From positions 682,001-746,000 of the forward strand of contig NZ_JAZHSD010000001.1 of assembly GCF_036924745.1 (NCBI RefSeq): a DNA stretch of 64,000 nt, given 5' to 3'. A program made the position numbers and the translations under genes. Below the pieces are notes generated by a model, which saw only the letters and a list, made by a program, of their open reading frames with translations, ran no database searches and was not told the DNA's origin. This DNA is from Bradyrhizobium sp. AZCC 1693 (GTDB lineage Bacteria > Pseudomonadota > Alphaproteobacteria > Rhizobiales > Xanthobacteraceae). Below, one piece after another: positions 51,346 through 59,446 of this stretch (the stretch's first letter is position 1; each line of letters starts with the position of its first letter).

Positions 51346-52383
51346 ATGACCAAGTACAAGCTCGAGTATATTTGGCTCGACGGCTATACGCCGACGCCGA
51401 GTTTGCGCGGCAAAACGCAGATCAAGGAATTCGACAAGTTTCCGACGCTGGAACAGCTTCCGCTGTGGGGCTTCGACGGCTCCTCGACCATGCAGGCCGA
51501 AGGCCACAGCTCCGATTGCGTGCTGAAGCCGGTCGCGGTCTATCCGGATGCCGCGCGGGAAAACGGCGCGCTCGTCATGTGCGAAGTCATGATGCCCGAC
51601 GGCAAGACCCCGCACGCCTCGAACAAGCGCGCGACCATCCTCGATGACGAAGGCGCCTGGTTCGGCTTCGAGCAGGAATATTTCTTCTACAAGGACGGCC
51701 GTCCGCTGGGCTTCCCGTCCGACGGCTATCCGGCGCCGCAGGGCCCGTACTACACCGGCGTCGGTTACTCGAACGTCGGTAGCGTCGCCCGCAAGATCGT
51801 CGAAGAGCACCTCAACCTCTGCCTCGCCGCCGGCATCAACCACGAAGGCATCAACGCCGAAGTGGCGAAGGGCCAGTGGGAATTCCAGATCTTCGGCAAG
51901 GGCTCCAAGACCGCTGCCGACCAGATGTGGATGGCGCGCTACCTGATGCTGCGTCTCACCGAATCTTACGGCATCGACATCGAATTCCACTGCAAGCCGC
52001 TCGGCGACACCGACTGGAACGGCTCCGGCATGCACGCCAACTTCTCGACCAAGTATATGCGCGAAGTCGGCGGCAAGGAGTACTTCGAGAAGCTGATGGC
52101 GGCCTTTGACAAGAATCTCATGGACCACATTGCCGTCTACGGGCCGGACAACGACAAGCGCCTGACCGGCAAGCACGAGACCGCGCCCTGGAACAAGTTC
52201 AGCTACGGCATTGCCGACCGTGGCGCCTCGATCCGCGTTCCGCACTCGTTCGCCAACAACGGATACAAGGGCTATCTGGAAGACCGCCGTCCGAACTCGC
52301 AGGGCGACCCCTACCAGATCGCGTCCCAGATCCTGAAGACCATCGCGGAAGTCCCGACCGGCGCCAAGGCGGCCGCGGCCTAA
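51346..52383 (+). CDS. glnII: glutamine synthetase II (eukaryotic type)
   Basis: A 345-residue GSII that condenses ammonia and glutamate using ATP. Family motifs: LPLWGFDGSSTMQAEGHSSD near residue 40, WFGFEQEYFFYKDG near 105 with metal-binding Glu, GINAEVAKGQWEFQIF near 167, and DWNGSGMHANFSTKYMRE near 223 with the ATP-binding region. KHETAPWNKFSYGIADRGAS follows. GSII is typical of rhizobia and Frankia, made under nitrogen limitation besides GSI. A sigma-54 promoter lies 125 bp upstream and a strong terminator follows. Confidence 0.97.
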   Translation: MTKYKLEYIWLDGYTPTPSLRGKTQIKEFDKFPTLEQLPLWGFDGSSTMQAEGHSSDCVLKPVAVYPDAARENGALVMCEVMMPDGKTPHASNKRATILDDEGAWFGFEQEYFFYKDGRPLGFPSDGYPAPQGPYYTGVGYSNVGSVARKIVEEHLNLCLAAGINHEGINAEVAKGQWEFQIFGKGSKTAADQMWMARYLMLRLTESYGIDIEFHCKPLGDTDWNGSGMHANFSTKYMREVGGKEYFEKLMAAFDKNLMDHIAVYGPDNDKRLTGKHETAPWNKFSYGIADRGASIRVPHSFANNGYKGYLEDRRPNSQGDPYQIASQILKTIAEVPTGAKAAAA

Positions 52384-52435
52384 GGGACTTACGATAAGGG
52401 ACCTTATGACCCGGGCGCGCCCGGGCTGCAAAGCT

Positions 52436-52467
52436 GATCCGCCAAGGCGAAACCGCCTTGGCGGATC
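52436..52467 (+). terminator. strong hairpin terminator of glnII
   Basis: GATCCGCCAAGGCG (52436-52449) and CGCCTTGGCGGATC (52454-52467) form a perfect 14-bp stem with a four-base loop, followed by ATTGCGTTTTG. Just upstream, CCCGGGCGCGCCCGGG is a further 16-bp palindrome. Confidence 0.75.
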
Positions 52468-52585
52468 ATTGCGTTTTGATGACACGCCGTCTTGATGAGT
52501 TTGATTCAATTCCGCCGGTTCAAGGCCGTTTCCTTGCGTTATGAAGCGCGCTAGACAGCGGCATGGGCTCGCCGGGGACACGGCA

Positions 52586-53290
52586 TTGTTTGAGGGATTT
52601 TACAAAGTCAGGTTTCAGCTTGGCGCTGCGGTCGGCCGCAGCGTGATGTATGCGCGCGACGGCAGGATGCTCGGCGGCAATTCGGCCTTTGCCCATATCG
52701 GCACGTACGAAAAACGGGATGACGGCGTCGACATCGTGATCCAGACCGTCCGCCATAACCCGGACCCGAATTACCGCGCGATGGCCGGCACCGACGATGC
52801 CACCCTGCTGGCAAGGGGCAGGGCTGACGGAGACCTCTACCGTTTTGAAGGGGGCTTGAAGGAATTGCCCGGCGTGGCGTTTCACTCGGTGATGACGCCG
52901 ATCGAGCAGGATGCCGTACCGATCGCCGGTGGCGTCGGCGAGGGGGGCATCGTCAACGGTCTCTATTCCATTCACATCCGCATGCTTGACGGTGTCGAGG
53001 GCGGCCTGACAGGCGTCATGTTGCTCAATGAAGGCCGCATCCTGGGCGGCGATGCCTCGTTCTATTATCTCGGCACCTACACCTCGGAGAAGGGCCGCTG
53101 GAAGGGGCAGATCCTGAATCAGGAGCACACGCCGGCCATGGGGGAGAATCCCATCTTCGGCGGGCACGAAGTCGGCATCGGCTTTTCCGGCACCTGCGGC
53201 AAGGAGGGCGCGATGCTCGAGGCGACCGCGCTCGCCGGCAAACGCAGCCTTCGCATGACCGCGGTGCTCAAGCTGATGCACCAGGTGTAG
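52586..53290 (+). CDS. tandem GrlR-like domain protein, paralogue 1
   Basis: A 234-residue protein with two lipocalin-like GrlR domains. Domain 1 (about 1-100) has FYKVRFQLGAAVGRSVMYAR and GRMLGGNSAFAHIGTYEK. Domain 2 (about 115-234) has GLYSIHIRMLDGVEGG, EGRILGGDASFYYLGTY and NPIFGGHEVGIGFSGTC. GrlR in enteropathogens represses type III secretion by binding GrlA, but no T3SS gene lies here. I choose TTG 52586, since its paralogue starts at the same place with the same length and a similar GGGAC element upstream; ATG 52541 is an alternative. A ModA-like gene follows six bases after its stop. Confidence 0.75.
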   Translation: MFEGFYKVRFQLGAAVGRSVMYARDGRMLGGNSAFAHIGTYEKRDDGVDIVIQTVRHNPDPNYRAMAGTDDATLLARGRADGDLYRFEGGLKELPGVAFHSVMTPIEQDAVPIAGGVGEGGIVNGLYSIHIRMLDGVEGGLTGVMLLNEGRILGGDASFYYLGTYTSEKGRWKGQILNQEHTPAMGENPIFGGHEVGIGFSGTCGKEGAMLEATALAGKRSLRMTAVLKLMHQV

Positions 53291-53296
53291 TGGCCG

Positions 53297-53978
53297 ATGA
53301 GCGATACTGTGCGCGTGCTCTCGACGCTGGCGCTGAAGGGCGCCGTGCACGACCTGACCAGCCAGTATCAGGCGGCCGGCGGTGCGCATATCGATGCCGA
53401 TTTCGCCCCGACACTGGCGCTGCTGGAGCGGTTGCGAGCGGGTGAGGCGGCCGACGTCGTCATCCTGACCCGCGAGGGGCTGAACGAGGTCGCGCGCGAG
53501 GCGCGGGTGGCGGCGGAAAGTTGCGTGGATCTCGCGCGATCTTTTGTCGGCATTGCCGTGAAAGCCGGCGTGGCCCATCCGGATATCTCAACCGAGGTGG
53601 CGTTGCGCGTGGCGTTGCTCGGCGCGCGTTCGGTGGCCTATTCGCGACTCGGCGCCAGCGGCATTCTGTTTGCGAAATTGATCGAGCGGCTCGGCATTGC
53701 CTCCGACATCAACGCCCGGGCGGTGATCATTCCGCAGGGCTTTACCGCCGATCGGCTCGTCACCGGCGAGGCCGATCTCGCGGTCCAGCAGATCAGCGAG
53801 CTGAAGCAGGTCGCCGGCATCGATGTGGTGGGACCCATTCCACACCAACTGCAAACGCCGGCAGTCCGCAGGACGAATGGCGGCGACGAACAGGCCGGCC
53901 GAAGCAGACCGGCTGTTGCGGTTTCTCGCTTCGCCCGAGGTCGCGCCAGCGCTGCGCGACAGCGGGCTGGAGCCTTGA
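53297..53978 (+). pseudogene. ModA-like substrate-binding protein without signal peptide, C-terminal frameshift
   Basis: A type II periplasmic-binding-fold protein (molybdate-like class): VRVLSTLALKGAVHDLTSQY, FAPTLALLERLRAGEAADVV, SVAYSRLGASGILFAKLIER and VQQISELKQVAGIDVVGPIP are typical. No signal peptide is present, so it may act in the cytoplasm. After QLQTPAV the frame breaks near 53868. The natural tail AATNRPAEADRLLRFLASPE to DSGLEP lies in another frame and stops at 53976-53978. The existing frame runs on to 53992 with an unnatural Arg-rich end. Such leaderless ModA-like proteins are common in Bradyrhizobium. It is co-directional with GrlR paralogue 1. Confidence 0.7.
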
Positions 53979-53981
53979 ATT

Positions 53982-54437
53982 TCACTCCCTGATCATGACG
54001 ACGCCGGCGATCAGAAGAGCAGCGCCTGCAAGCCGCGCGGCGCCGATGGGATGCGGCGTCAACCCAAACGCGCCGAAATGATCCAGCGTCACCGCGGCGA
54101 GCACCTGGCCGGCGATGACAAGCGCAAACAGCGTCGCCGCGCCGAGCGAGGGCAGCAGCAGGATCGCCAGCAAGATGAAGGCGGCGCCGAATACGCCGCC
54201 GGACCATGCGTACCACGGCACATCGACGACGGTCTTCCATGACGGCACCCGTTCGCCGAGTGCGATCACCGCGACGATCATGGTGACGAGGCCGCCGGCA
54301 TAACTGACCAGCCCCGTCCAGGCCGGAGATCCCAGCGCCGTGCGCAGGCTGCTATTGAGCACCTGCTGGGTCGTGACGCTGACGCCGCCGCCGAGCGCGA
54401 GGAGATAGAGGAAGAAATGTTGCACCGAAGCCTCCAT
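53982..54437 (-). CDS. small DMT-superfamily transporter (YdcZ/DUF606 type)
   Basis: A 151-residue inner-membrane protein with about five helices, half of the usual ten-helix DMT size. FFLYLLALGGGVSVTTQQVL, WYAWSGGVFGAAFILLAILL and TLFALVIAGQVLAAVTLDHF are typical of DUF606 proteins, which work as dimers. Substrate is unknown. Its stop lies three bases from the natural end of the ModA-like gene, which supports that gene's restored reading frame. Confidence 0.85.
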   Translation of the reverse strand: MEASVQHFFLYLLALGGGVSVTTQQVLNSSLRTALGSPAWTGLVSYAGGLVTMIVAVIALGERVPSWKTVVDVPWYAWSGGVFGAAFILLAILLLPSLGAATLFALVIAGQVLAAVTLDHFGAFGLTPHPIGAARLAGAALLIAGVVMIRE

Positions 54438-54563
54438 TCATTCCGCGCCGGCAGAGCGATCCGGCATTGCAGGGCTTGAGACAACGCGAATAGCCGGCTC
54501 GGAACAAGAGGCCCCTCGGCGCAATTATTGCTGACGGGGACTCGCCAACAAGCGGTGCTTTCC

Positions 54564-54713
54564 ATGATCCGAAAACTGCAATCAGGCGAATACCGGCTCT
54601 ATTCCCGCAAAATCAACCCGAAAACGGGCAAGCGCCGTAACCTTGGAACCTTCAAATCCCGCGCGGCGGCGGAAAAGCATGAGCGCGCCGTGCAGTATTT
54701 CAAGCGGCACTGA
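54564..54713 (+). CDS. 49-residue basic conserved micro-protein
   Basis: ATG 54564 opens MIRKLQSGEYRLYSRKINPK, continues TGKRRNLGTFKSRAAAEKHE and ends AVQYFKRH. It is very basic, with a beta-hairpin pattern followed by a helix, like small nucleic-acid-binding proteins. I recall similar short proteins in many Bradyrhizobium and Rhizobium genomes without known function. No clear ribosome site is seen. Confidence 0.65.
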   Translation: MIRKLQSGEYRLYSRKINPKTGKRRNLGTFKSRAAAEKHERAVQYFKRH

Positions 54714-54795
54714 ACCTGCGTTAAAACGCGGCTGGTTCCGGGCTTCCGGCAGTGCTATGCCCCGCGAGACAATTCCATAGTGCGGGACATTTTCG

Positions 54796-55500
54796 TTGCT
54801 GAACGGGCTCTACAAGGTCGAGTATGGCGTGAACGACGCGTTCGGCCGCAGCATCATGTGCATGCACAATGGCAAGCTGCTGGGCGGTAATTCGGCCTTC
54901 GCCCATCTCGGGACCTATCAGGAGATGGCTGAGGAAATTATCGGCGAAGTCATCACCCAGCGTCACAATGACGACCCCTACTACAAGCCGCTGATGGACA
55001 CCGACGTCGCCGCCATCAGCGTGCGAGGCAAGCTGCAAGGCAACAAGATTCGTTTTGAAGGCAGCGCCGCGCCGCGGCCGGGCGCCCTGTTCTGGGCCGA
55101 GCTGACGCGGCTCGACGACGAGGGTTTGCCTCCGGTCGGCACCGTCGGGCAGGGCGGCATCGTCAACGGGCTCTATTCCCTCCAGCTTCGCGCGCTCGAC
55201 GGCGTCAAGGCCGGCCTGTCGGGCGTCATGCTGCTGCTGGACGGCCGCATCCTTGGCGGCGACGCTTTCTTCTATTACCTCGGCGCCTATTCCTCGGCCG
55301 ACGGCCGCTGGAAGGGCGAGATCCTCAACCAGGAGCACACCCCGGCCAAAGGCGAAAACCCCGTGTTCGGCGGCCATGAGGTCGGCATCGGCTTTACCGG
55401 CACCTGCGACGAGGCGGGTGCCGAACTCGAAGCCATTGCACTCGCGGGCAAGCGCAGCCTGCGGCTGGCCGCCACGCTGAAACTGATGCGGCCGGCTTAG
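54796..55500 (+). CDS. tandem GrlR-like domain protein, paralogue 2
   Basis: A 234-residue paralogue of the protein at 52586, the same length with two GrlR-like domains. Domain 1 has GLYKVEYGVNDAFGRSIMCM and GKLLGGNSAFAHLGTYQE; domain 2 has GGIVNGLYSLQLRALDGVKA, DGRILGGDAFFYYLGAY and NPVFGGHEVGIGFTGTC. The C-terminal half is much closer to paralogue 1 than the N-terminal half. An in-frame stop 21 bases upstream (TAG) forces the start to TTG 54796. It ends two bases into the convergent membrane-protein stop region. Function in an organism without a visible T3SS is unknown. Confidence 0.78.
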   Translation: MLNGLYKVEYGVNDAFGRSIMCMHNGKLLGGNSAFAHLGTYQEMAEEIIGEVITQRHNDDPYYKPLMDTDVAAISVRGKLQGNKIRFEGSAAPRPGALFWAELTRLDDEGLPPVGTVGQGGIVNGLYSLQLRALDGVKAGLSGVMLLLDGRILGGDAFFYYLGAYSSADGRWKGEILNQEHTPAKGENPVFGGHEVGIGFTGTCDEAGAELEAIALAGKRSLRLAATLKLMRPA

Positions 55501-55697
55501 ATTCGTTTGCGCCGCGCGAAAAACCACGCGGTAACGACGACGGGTGCGCCAACGGCAATCCAGGAAAAATAGCGGCCAGCGCCTTCGGAGAGCAGTGCCG
55601 TCAATAGCCCCGCAACGGACAGCACGCCGATCAGCAGCGGACCGCCGTATATGCTCCACCAATTGCCGCTGGACCGCGGTTTGCGTGCAGCGGTCAT
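55497..55697 (-). CDS. small two-helix membrane protein
   Basis: A 66-residue protein, MTAARKPRSSGNWWSIYGGP followed by two transmembrane helices (LLIGVLSVAGLLTALL and YFSWIAVGAPVVVTAWFF) and a RRKRI tail. ATG 55697 overlaps the stop of the PepSY gene as ATGA, so it is the third gene of a receptor-reductase-membrane protein operon. Its close coupling suggests an accessory role in siderophore iron reduction, by inference only. Its stop overlaps the convergent GrlR stop by a few bases. Confidence 0.75.
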   Translation of the reverse strand: MTAARKPRSSGNWWSIYGGPLLIGVLSVAGLLTALLSEGAGRYFSWIAVGAPVVVTAWFFARRKRI

Positions 55698-56896
55698 TCG
55701 GACGGCTGCAACAAAGGCTGCCCCGCGGTGGCGTGGCTGCGGTGCTTGCGGCGTTTGACGATCCATAGATAGAGCCCGCTGCCGATGACCACGATGGTCA
55801 TGGTGTCGAGCAATGCCCAGATGATCTTCAGCGGCATGCCGCCATAGTCGCCGAAATGCAGCGGCTGCGAGACCAGCAGTGCCTTGAGATAGACGGGAAG
55901 GTCGCGCGCGTCGGACACCTCGCCGGTTTCGCCATCCAGCAGCACCGGCTTGAGCAGCCGCGACGTCAGCGGCGTGTGGCCGCGCATGAACACTGCGAAA
56001 TGATGCGAGCTCGTGAACGGCGTGCCTGGAAAGGCGACGAACGAGACATTCATATCGGGCGCGATCTTGCGCGCTCTATCGAGCGTCGTGTCGAGCGAGG
56101 CCAGGTGCACCGGCGGCGGCTTGCCGGCATAGGGCTTGACCATGTCGGCGAGCTCGGTGGCTTTCCACTGGTTCAGCATCACCTCGGCGAGCGTATTGAT
56201 GACGCCGGTGGCGCCGACCACCAGGGCCCAGGCGATGGTGATGGCGCCGAGCAGATTGTGCCAGTCGAACCAGGCGATACGGCGCGATTTGTCCCTCAGC
56301 GTGCCAAAGCTCAGGCGGCGCGTGAACGGCCAGTACAGCACGACGCCGGAGATGATCGCGACCAGGAACAGGAACCCCATCGCGCCGAGGAACAGTTTGC
56401 CGGGCTGGCCCGCAAACATATCGACGTGGAGTTTTAAGAATATCAACATCGGACCGCCGCCCACCGAGCCGAGCGGCTTGGCGGTATGGGCGTCGTAGGC
56501 GCGCAATGTCGCCGCATCCGGATCGCCGTCGACCTTGTTGTTGGTGTAGGCGATCACGTTGTTCGGTTCGTCCTTGTCCCACAAGATATATTGCAGGACG
56601 CGACCAGGATCGTTCGCCAGCGCCGTGCGGGCGATCTCGTCGATGCTTCGTTTGACGGCGCCCGGCTGGACGATCTCGGGTTTCGGATCGTAGCCGAGCA
56701 GCTCATCGATCTCGTGATGGAAGATCAGCGGCAGGCCGGTGACGCACAAGAGCAGCAGGAACAGCGTCGATATCAGGCTGCTCCAGGTATGAACCACCGA
56801 CCAGATGCGAACAGTTCTGGCTTTCAGCGCGGCCTCCCTCGTGTCCGTGCTACCATTTGTAGGCAAGGCTCGCCGTGACCCGGCGGCGGTCGCCAT
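55694..56896 (-). CDS. PepSY-TM domain protein, siderophore-linked ferric reductase type
   Basis: About 377-400 residues with four transmembrane helices and periplasmic PepSY segments. SVVHTWSSLISTLFLLLLCV is the first helix with a His, LKLHVDMFAG gives another His, and WFDWHNLLGAITIAWALVVG has a paired His in the third helix, as in di-haem PepSY proteins such as FsrB/PiuB that reduce ferric siderophores. LHFGDYGGMPLKIIWALLD is the last helix region. ATG 56896 overlaps the receptor gene by 47 bp without a ribosome site; a non-standard CTG near 56827, six bases after GGGAGG, may be the real start. Confidence 0.85.
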   Translation of the reverse strand: MATAAGSRRALPTNGSTDTREAALKARTVRIWSVVHTWSSLISTLFLLLLCVTGLPLIFHHEIDELLGYDPKPEIVQPGAVKRSIDEIARTALANDPGRVLQYILWDKDEPNNVIAYTNNKVDGDPDAATLRAYDAHTAKPLGSVGGGPMLIFLKLHVDMFAGQPGKLFLGAMGFLFLVAIISGVVLYWPFTRRLSFGTLRDKSRRIAWFDWHNLLGAITIAWALVVGATGVINTLAEVMLNQWKATELADMVKPYAGKPPPVHLASLDTTLDRARKIAPDMNVSFVAFPGTPFTSSHHFAVFMRGHTPLTSRLLKPVLLDGETGEVSDARDLPVYLKALLVSQPLHFGDYGGMPLKIIWALLDTMTIVVIGSGLYLWIVKRRKHRSHATAGQPLLQPSE

Positions 56897-59123
56897 AGAA
56901 GCAGGACGTATCGGACGCGCAACTGGCGACGTAAGTCTTGTCGGCGATATTGATGACGTTCAACGCCGCGCGCCAGTTTTGCCATTCGTAATGGATCGTC
57001 GCGTCACCGAGTACGACCGACGGAACGATCAGCGTGTTCGCGATATTGGCAAACGACTTGCCGACGTAACGCACGCCGCCACCAAAGCCGAAGCCTCGCA
57101 GCGGCCCCTCCTGGAACGTATAGTCGGCCCAGAGCGACCCGATCTGCTGGGGCGTATTGGTCGGCGTCAAGCCGATCAGGGCCGGATTTGTGTCCTTGCT
57201 GGTAAAGAGGTCGTAGGTAGTGAAGGCGCCAACCATCTTCAGGCCGGGCGCGGGATTGGCCACGGCCTCCAGCTCGAGGCCGCGCGATGTGACCTCACCG
57301 GTCTGGTTCTGAAGGGTCTGTATGACGTTCGGGACTGGCGACGGCACGTTTTGCCGCTTCAGATCGAACACGGCAATGCTGAAATGGCCGTTGAAGCCGT
57401 TAGGCTGATACTTCAATCCGATCTCGGCCTGCTCGCCTGTTTCCGGCAAGAACAGCTGGTTCGAGGCGTTGAGGCCGATGATCGGATTGTAGCTGGTCGC
57501 GTAGGCGACGTAGGGCGCAAGGCCGTTGGCGAAATTGTAGATCAGGCCGGCACGCCCGCTGAACTTGCTGTCCTCGCGGTTGAAAAGCGTGTCGCCGGTC
57601 GGGCGATCGCCCTGGCTGGTCGATACCCAGTCATTACGGCCGCTCAACACCAGCGTGAAGCCGCCGAACTTCATCTGGTCCTGAACATAGGTGCCGAGTT
57701 GATTCTGGGTCAGGAGGAAATTGCGGAACGGCGCGCCCGAGAACGGAATGTCGCCGACGCCATAAACAGGATTGAACACATTGATCGAGGGCACGCCGCC
57801 AAAGGCAAAGATCTGATAGTCGTCGATCCGGTAGCTTTTCAAGTCGAGCCCGAACAGCATCGTGTGCTGCACCGGGCCGGTATCGAAACGATACTCCAAC
57901 TGGTTGTCCAGATTGCCTTGGTTGGCAGTGTTTTTCGCGTACCAATTGTAGCGGCCGATGTCGCCGGCGGCGATGTTGGTATAGCTGTTGCCGATCAAGC
58001 CGCGATAGGTGATATCAACGTGCGCGTAGCGGGCATTCTGCCGAAATGTGACGCTGTCGGAGACGTTGCGCTCGAACTGATAGCCGATCATCTCCTGTTC
58101 GCGCTTGAACGTATCGACGCTGGGGTCGCCGACGAACAGCTTTGTCGGAATACGTCCAAAGGGTGCATCCACCACCGTTCCGACATAGGGCAGGAAATTG
58201 ATGCCGCGCGTATCCTGCTTCGACGCCGACGCCAGCACCGTGAACGTCGTGTCCGCGTCCGGCTTGTAGGTGACCGACGGTGCGATGAAATAGTTATTGT
58301 CAGGTGTAAAGTCGACCTGCGTGCCGCCGTTCTGGACTTGGCCGACCACGCGATAAAACAGTTTTCCGTTCTCCGGTTGCGTCGCAACCGGACCGCCGAA
58401 ATCGAACGATAGATACGTATTGCCGAAATTGTTGACGCCGGTCTCGACATATCGGATCGGCTCGGCCGGAGGCATCTTGCTGACCGCATTGACGATACCG
58501 CTCGGGCTGGAGCCGCCATACAGTACGGCCGAGGGACCGCGCAGCACCTCGACGCGCTCCATATTAAACGGCTGCAGCTTCCAGCTTGCGTAAGATGTGT
58601 AGAAGAGCTGCAGCCCGTCGAGGAACAGGCCGATATCGTCGGACTTGAAGCCGCGGATCAGGAACCAGTCGTTGCGCGTGTCGGCGCCGAATGTACCGGC
58701 GACGACGCCCGGCGTGTAGCGCAGGATCTCGTCGAACTTGCCGGGTTTCTGGTCGCGAATCTGTTCGCTGCCGATCACCGACAGCGACTGCGGCGTCTCC
58801 ATGATCGGCGTATTGGTCTTGGTGCCCGCCATCGAGCGGCCGGCGACGTAACCCTGGACCGCGCCGCGCGGGTTCTCGACGACAGTGGTTGCCTCGCGTT
58901 TTGGTTGGAGCCTTCGCGAAGCGGCCGTGCTTTGCGCCACCGGGCGTCGGGCGCGCTGGGTCGTTGTTGCGGCGGTTCGCTTTTCGGGTGAAGTAACCAC
59001 GACTGACGGGAGTGATTGCGACGCGGAGCCGGAACCCGACTGCGCGAACGTCGCCTGCGGCCACAACACCAATACGGATGCGGTCGCCGACGCGGCGACC
59101 CTCAACAAATCACGAGACTTCAA
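56850..59123 (-). CDS. TonB-dependent siderophore receptor
   Basis: A 757-residue outer-membrane receptor. After a signal peptide (LLRVAASATASVLVLWPQAT, ending FAQ) comes a plug domain (about residues 100-220) with ETPQSLSVIGSEQIRDQKPG, RGFKSDDIGLFLDGLQLF and VEVLRGPSAVLYGGSSPSG. The 22-strand barrel follows and ends YKW, the correct aromatic end. It belongs to the FhuA/FpvA-like ferric siderophore group. No ATG suits; TTG 59123 with GGGGTGA upstream gives a clean signal peptide. The next genes encode a PepSY reductase and a small membrane protein. Confidence 0.9.
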   Translation of the reverse strand: MKSRDLLRVAASATASVLVLWPQATFAQSGSGSASQSLPSVVVTSPEKRTAATTTQRARRPVAQSTAASRRLQPKREATTVVENPRGAVQGYVAGRSMAGTKTNTPIMETPQSLSVIGSEQIRDQKPGKFDEILRYTPGVVAGTFGADTRNDWFLIRGFKSDDIGLFLDGLQLFYTSYASWKLQPFNMERVEVLRGPSAVLYGGSSPSGIVNAVSKMPPAEPIRYVETGVNNFGNTYLSFDFGGPVATQPENGKLFYRVVGQVQNGGTQVDFTPDNNYFIAPSVTYKPDADTTFTVLASASKQDTRGINFLPYVGTVVDAPFGRIPTKLFVGDPSVDTFKREQEMIGYQFERNVSDSVTFRQNARYAHVDITYRGLIGNSYTNIAAGDIGRYNWYAKNTANQGNLDNQLEYRFDTGPVQHTMLFGLDLKSYRIDDYQIFAFGGVPSINVFNPVYGVGDIPFSGAPFRNFLLTQNQLGTYVQDQMKFGGFTLVLSGRNDWVSTSQGDRPTGDTLFNREDSKFSGRAGLIYNFANGLAPYVAYATSYNPIIGLNASNQLFLPETGEQAEIGLKYQPNGFNGHFSIAVFDLKRQNVPSPVPNVIQTLQNQTGEVTSRGLELEAVANPAPGLKMVGAFTTYDLFTSKDTNPALIGLTPTNTPQQIGSLWADYTFQEGPLRGFGFGGGVRYVGKSFANIANTLIVPSVVLGDATIHYEWQNWRAALNVINIADKTYVASCASDTSCFYGDRRRVTASLAYKW

Positions 59124-59218
59124 AGCGTCACCCCAACCTGAGAGCACTTGTCGCGCTTTCAGGAAATTTGGCAGCGCAACCCCAAGTGGGACGCATAACG
59201 CGAGCGACGACGATTCCT

Positions 59219-59253
59219 CTAATAGAAAGGTTCTTAGAGTAGCTCTTAGAAAG
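59219..59253 (-). promoter_or_regulatory. possible iron control element (Irr/Fur-type dyads)
   Basis: TAGAAAGGTTCTTAGA and TTCTTAGAGTAGCTCTTAGAA contain overlapping TTAGAA/TTCTAA half sites like the rhizobial ICE motif bound by Irr, but not perfect. They lie about 100 bp upstream of the siderophore receptor start, where an iron-responsive operator is expected. Confidence 0.35.
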
Positions 59254-59406
59254 CCTCCAAAAATGAATGCAGAAAATTGCTTATCTTCGCAACACACGCG
59301 GTAGCTGAGAAGTCGGTACACCTTGGTGATGCTGGTTCCGTGGTGATGCGTTCGCCGTCAAAAAGCATCCGCGCCTCCCCATCAGGCTAGTTCCAGAACG
59401 CACTCA

Positions 59407-59441
59407 GAACTCCCAGATTGGATCAAGCAATCCAGGAGTTC
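59407..59441 (+). promoter_or_regulatory. hairpin hiding the ribosome binding site of the HtrA-like gene
   Basis: GAACTCC (59407-59413) pairs with GGAGTTC (59435-59441) and GATTG (59416-59420) with CAATC (59428-59432), leaving a two-by-two internal loop and a seven-base loop. GGAG is the Shine-Dalgarno, six bases before the ATG at 59447. Translation would need this stem to open, as in RNA thermometers or protein-controlled switches. Confidence 0.55.
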
Positions 59442-59446
59442 CCGCC

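Larger units (their letters stand above)
59124..59446. other. divergent intergenic region, receptor and HtrA-like gene
   Basis: 323 bp without a gene. It contains an iron-control-like dyad (59219-59253) on the receptor side and a ribosome-site hairpin (59407-59441) on the other side. The middle is GC-poorer than its surroundings. Confidence 0.55.

Noticed and set aside
52586..55500. GrlR genes as evidence for a type III secretion system
   Set aside because: No T3SS structural or effector gene is in the window. GrlR-like domains are also found apart from such systems.
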